From Mycobacterium sp. (GTDB taxonomy: Bacteria; Actinomycetota; Actinomycetes; Mycobacteriales; Mycobacteriaceae): 50,547 bases of DNA. Of this stretch, positions 47,950 through 50,547 are shown piece by piece (the first letter of the stretch is position 1; every line of letters begins with the position of its first letter). The position numbers were made by a program, and so were the translations under genes. A model generated the notes under the pieces. The model ran no database searches. It was not told the origin of the DNA and saw nothing but the letters and a program-made list of their open reading frames with translations. Location: NCBI RefSeq assembly GCF_025965855.1, contig NZ_JAOPWB010000201.1, positions 1 to 50,547 on the forward strand, written 5' to 3'.

Positions 47950-49773
47950 CTACTCGGCGAGCCGCTGCTTGAGCGCCTCGAACTCGTCCTTGACCCCGGT
48001 GGGCAGCTTCTCGCCGACGAACTCGAACCACTCCTCGATCAGCGGCAGTTCCTGGCGCCACTCGTCGGCGTTGACGGCCAACGCCTGCGCGACGTCCTTG
48101 CTGTCGGCGTCGAGCCCGTCCAGGTCCAGATCCTCGGCGGTCGGCACGACACCGATCGGGGTGTCCTGGCCGCCGGCCTTGTGCTCGATGCGGTCGACGA
48201 TCCACTTCAGCACGCGGCTGTTCTCGCCGAAGCCCGGCCACAGGAACTTGCCACCCTCACCGCGGCGGAACCAGTTGACGAAGAACACTTTCGGCAGCTT
48301 GGACTCGTCGGAGTTCTTGCCCAGGTCCAGCCAGTGCTGGAAGTAGTCGCCGACGTGGTAGCCCAGGAACGGCAGCATGGCCATCGGGTCGCGGCGCACG
48401 GTGCCCACCTTGCCCTCGGCGGCGGCGGTCTGCTCGCTTCCCATGGTCGCCCCCATGAACACGCCGTGCTGCCAATCGCGGGCCTCGGTCACCAGCGGCA
48501 CCGTGGTCTTGCGGCGGGCGCCGAACAGGATGCCCGAGATTGGCACGCCCTGCGGGGCGTCCCACTCCGGCGCGAGGATCGGGCACTGCGACATCGGCGT
48601 GCAGTACCGCGAATTCGGGTGCGCGGCTTTGGTTTCCGTCTCGCGAAGAACCCAGTCCTGGCCCTTCCAGTCGATCAGGTGATCCGGCTCGCCCTCCAGG
48701 CCTTCCCACCACACCTCGTCGTCGTCGGTCAGCGCGACGTTGGTGAAGACGGTGTTGCCCGCGGCGATGGTGCGCATGGCGTTGGGGTTGGACTTCCAGT
48801 TGGTGCCCGGCGCGACCCCAAAGAAGCCGAACTCGGGATTGACCGCGTACAGCCGGCCGTCCTTGCCGAACCGCATCCAGGCGATGTCGTCACCGAGCGT
48901 TTCGGCGCGCCAGCCCGGGATGGTCGGCTGCAGCATGGCGAGGTTGGTCTTGCCGCACGCCGACGGGAAGGCCGCGGCGAAGTAGTACGCCTTGTTCTCC
49001 GGGGAGATCAGCTTGAGGATCAGCATGTGCTCGGCGAGCCAGCCCTCGTCGTGCGCCATCGCCGACGCGATGCGCAGCGAGTAGCACTTCTTGCCCAACA
49101 GGGCGTTGCCGCCGTAGCCGGAGCCGTAGCTCCAGATCTCGCGGGTTTCCGGGAAGTGCGTGATGTATTTGGTGTCACTACACGGCCACGGCACGTCTTG
49201 TTGGCCGGGCTCCAGGGGGGCTCCGACGGAGTGCAGCGCCTTGACGAAGAAGCCGTCGTCACCCATCTTCTCCAGGGCGGCCTTGCCCATCCGGGTCATC
49301 ACCTTCATCGACACCACGACGTATTCGGAGTCGGTGATCTCCACGCCCAGCTTGGGGTCGTCGGCACCGAGCGGGCCCATGCAGAACGGCACCACATACA
49401 TGGTGCGGCCGCGCATGCAGCCCCGGTACAGGTCCTTCAGGGTGGACCGCATCTCGGCGGGGTCCATCCAGTTGTTGGTCGGCCCGGCGTCGATCTCCCG
49501 CTCGGAGCAGATGAAGGTCCGCGACTCGACCCGCGCCACGTCGGACGGATCGGACAGCGCCAGGAAAGAATTCGGGAACTTTGCGGGGTTCAGCCGCTTG
49601 AACGTGCCGGCGGCGACGAGCTGCTCGGTGAGCCGCTTCCACTCCTCGTCGGAACCGTCAGCGAAGACCACCCGGTCCGGCTGGGTGAGCTCGGCGACCT
49701 CCTCCACCCAAGACAGCAGCCCGTGGTGCTTGGTAGGCGCGGTGTCCAGACCGGGAATGGTCGCTGAAGTCAT
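47950..49773 (-). CDS. pckA: Phosphoenolpyruvate carboxykinase (GTP)
   Basis: A 607-residue GTP-dependent PEPCK, the Rv0211 homologue, which interconverts oxaloacetate and phosphoenolpyruvate at the start of gluconeogenesis. The P-loop is [12 protein letters not shown] with the hyper-reactive cysteine typical of GTP-type enzymes. [20 protein letters not shown] (20 residues) is a conserved nucleotide-site region, and [15 protein letters not shown] binds substrate. The ATG at 49773 has AGGAG six bases upstream and gives the family length; the frame stays open to 49851 without support. Use of fatty acids and sterols by mycobacteria depends on this enzyme, which fits the lipid-rich neighbourhood. 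Confidence 0.97.
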   Translation of the reverse strand: MTSATIPGLDTAPTKHHGLLSWVEEVAELTQPDRVVFADGSDEEWKRLTEQLVAAGTFKRLNPAKFPNSFLALSDPSDVARVESRTFICSEREIDAGPTNNWMDPAEMRSTLKDLYRGCMRGRTMYVVPFCMGPLGADDPKLGVEITDSEYVVVSMKVMTRMGKAALEKMGDDGFFVKALHSVGAPLEPGQQDVPWPCSDTKYITHFPETREIWSYGSGYGGNALLGKKCYSLRIASAMAHDEGWLAEHMLILKLISPENKAYYFAAAFPSACGKTNLAMLQPTIPGWRAETLGDDIAWMRFGKDGRLYAVNPEFGFFGVAPGTNWKSNPNAMRTIAAGNTVFTNVALTDDDEVWWEGLEGEPDHLIDWKGQDWVLRETETKAAHPNSRYCTPMSQCPILAPEWDAPQGVPISGILFGARRKTTVPLVTEARDWQHGVFMGATMGSEQTAAAEGKVGTVRRDPMAMLPFLGYHVGDYFQHWLDLGKNSDESKLPKVFFVNWFRRGEGGKFLWPGFGENSRVLKWIVDRIEHKAGGQDTPIGVVPTAEDLDLDGLDADSKDVAQALAVNADEWRQELPLIEEWFEFVGEKLPTGVKDEFEALKQRLAE

Positions 49774-49951
49774 CGAACTCTCCTGGATTTCTGCCTGCTT
49801 ACTCGGCTCGTCGGTTGCGGTAGATATGCGTTCGCCCACACAACTGTTCACATGGTGGCGTTAACTACAGGTTATCGTGAGCTACTTGTCGGGGAGGCCT
49901 CGGGCGGGTATAAGCCTTCTCACATCAACGATTCAGAAACGTCACCGAACG

Positions 49952-50547
49952 TCAGACGTCGTCGCCATTCGCGCTCCTTGAAGCCGGTTTATCGCTTTCG
50001 CGCTCGGCTCGGGGTATACCCGGTTCTCCCAGTTCTGCACGCACGGCGTCCAGCGCGGCCTGGACCGTGGGCATCTCCCGGTCACGTACGGCGGCCGCCC
50101 GTGCCGCGGCGATCGCGTGCTCGCGCAGTTCGCTGTCGATGGCGCTGACCTGATCGGCCACCTGCGCGTTCTCGGCCTCATCGCGGGCGATCAGCGCGGT
50201 GCTCAGCAGCGACTCGGCGACCAGCACGCGGGTCGCGACCAGCTCCTCCACCGTCGACTGCAGCGACGACGTCGCTTCGGCCGCCCAGCGGTCCAGCAGC
50301 GCCCGGTCCCGCAGCAGGCCGCGGATGTGGATGACCACGAACGTGACCGCCACCCCGACGGCGACGCACCCCGCCGCCCCCGCGGCGGCCAGTACGGGGC
50401 TCAGCCGGGATGCCAGCCCGGCGACCAGCCGGCTGAGCGTCAGCGCCACGCCGAGTCCGAACCCGGCGCCCAGCAGCATCATCAGCCAGGTTTCGTGCCG
50501 CCGGGATTTCAGGGGCGTGGGCGGGACCTCGACCGTCGGCAGCTTCT
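49952..50547 (-). CDS. C-terminal part of a membrane protein upstream of pckA (partial)
   Basis: The frame is open at the right edge, so only the last 197 residues are seen. They begin with a proline-rich cytoplasmic stretch (KLPTVEVPPTPLKSRRHETW), then a hairpin of two transmembrane helices (about residues 22-42 and 50-72 of the visible part), then an alanine- and glutamate-rich, probably coiled-coil segment, and a polar tail. By gene order it should correspond to Rv0210. The visible part does not show an enzymatic domain, so I give no function. The 178 bases between it and pckA hold the pckA promoter region and no other gene. Confidence 0.8.
   Translation of the reverse strand, partial: KLPTVEVPPTPLKSRRHETWLMMLLGAGFGLGVALTLSRLVAGLASRLSPVLAAAGAAGCVAVGVAVTFVVIHIRGLLRDRALLDRWAAEATSSLQSTVEELVATRVLVAESLLSTALIARDEAENAQVADQVSAIDSELREHAIAAARAAAVRDREMPTVQAALDAVRAELGEPGIPRAERESDKPASRSANGDDV

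Noticed and set aside
47935..49767. Plus-strand open frame of 610 codons over pckA
   Set aside because: Antisense shadow of a highly conserved metabolic gene.

Overview
The window is a high-GC, gene-dense stretch of actinobacterial chromosome. Gene content and order match, in reverse orientation, the M. tuberculosis segment from about Rv0210 to Rv0234c: GabD1, R2lox, TetR, FadE4, PHP, Rv0228-Rv0223c, EchA1, DGAT, LipC, Rv0219, Rv0218, LipW, Rv0216, FadE3, FadD4 and PckA. Many products align with my memory of the M. tuberculosis proteins almost residue for residue, so this is a Mycobacterium, most likely a slow grower of the M. avium complex type. That assignment is inferred from content, not from a database search. 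I saw no rRNA, tRNA, CRISPR array or insertion sequence.

Layout. 1-11.1 kb: a partial ThDP enzyme divergent from gabD1, R2lox with its TetR, an atypically AT-rich P450, fadE4, the PHP lactonase, an acyl-CoA ligase and a membrane acyltransferase. 11.2-17.8 kb: the conserved envelope block Rv0227c-Rv0226c-Rv0225-Rv0224c, then an aldehyde dehydrogenase under a KstR-like box. 17.9-23.8 kb: an accessory block absent from M. tuberculosis at this place (crotonase without catalytic glutamates, a small ORF, two TetR genes, an acyl-CoA ligase coupled to a 98-aa unknown, a cutinase, an ICMT-like methyltransferase). 23.8-29.3 kb: echA1, a wax ester/TAG synthase, lipC, and a cytochrome b/sulfite oxidase-like fusion with its membrane neighbour.

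29.3-36.5 kb: a methyltransferase, an alpha/beta hydrolase, and a nitrate assimilation operon (molybdenum nitrate reductase, a small unknown protein, NirB, NirD) inserted between the lipW and Rv0218 homologues. 36.7-45.3 kb: lipW, an amidohydrolase, a CoA-transferase whose halves are in swapped order, the Rv0216 double hotdog protein, fadE3, a CD225 protein, a crotonase and fadD4. 45.6-47.9 kb: an orphan QueA-like protein and an SDR, divergent from a SoxR with an intact iron-sulfur cysteine cluster. 47.9-50.5 kb: pckA and the C-terminus of a membrane protein.

The dominant theme is lipid and acyl-CoA metabolism (three AMP ligases, two acyl-CoA dehydrogenases, three crotonases, four lipases or esterases, DGAT), with nitrogen assimilation and redox response added as accessory modules. 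The strongest candidate for an undescribed system is the SoxR/SDR/QueA-like module. Its intergenic region reads as a textbook MerR-type promoter with a 19-bp spacer around a dyad, apparently producing a leaderless SDR transcript.
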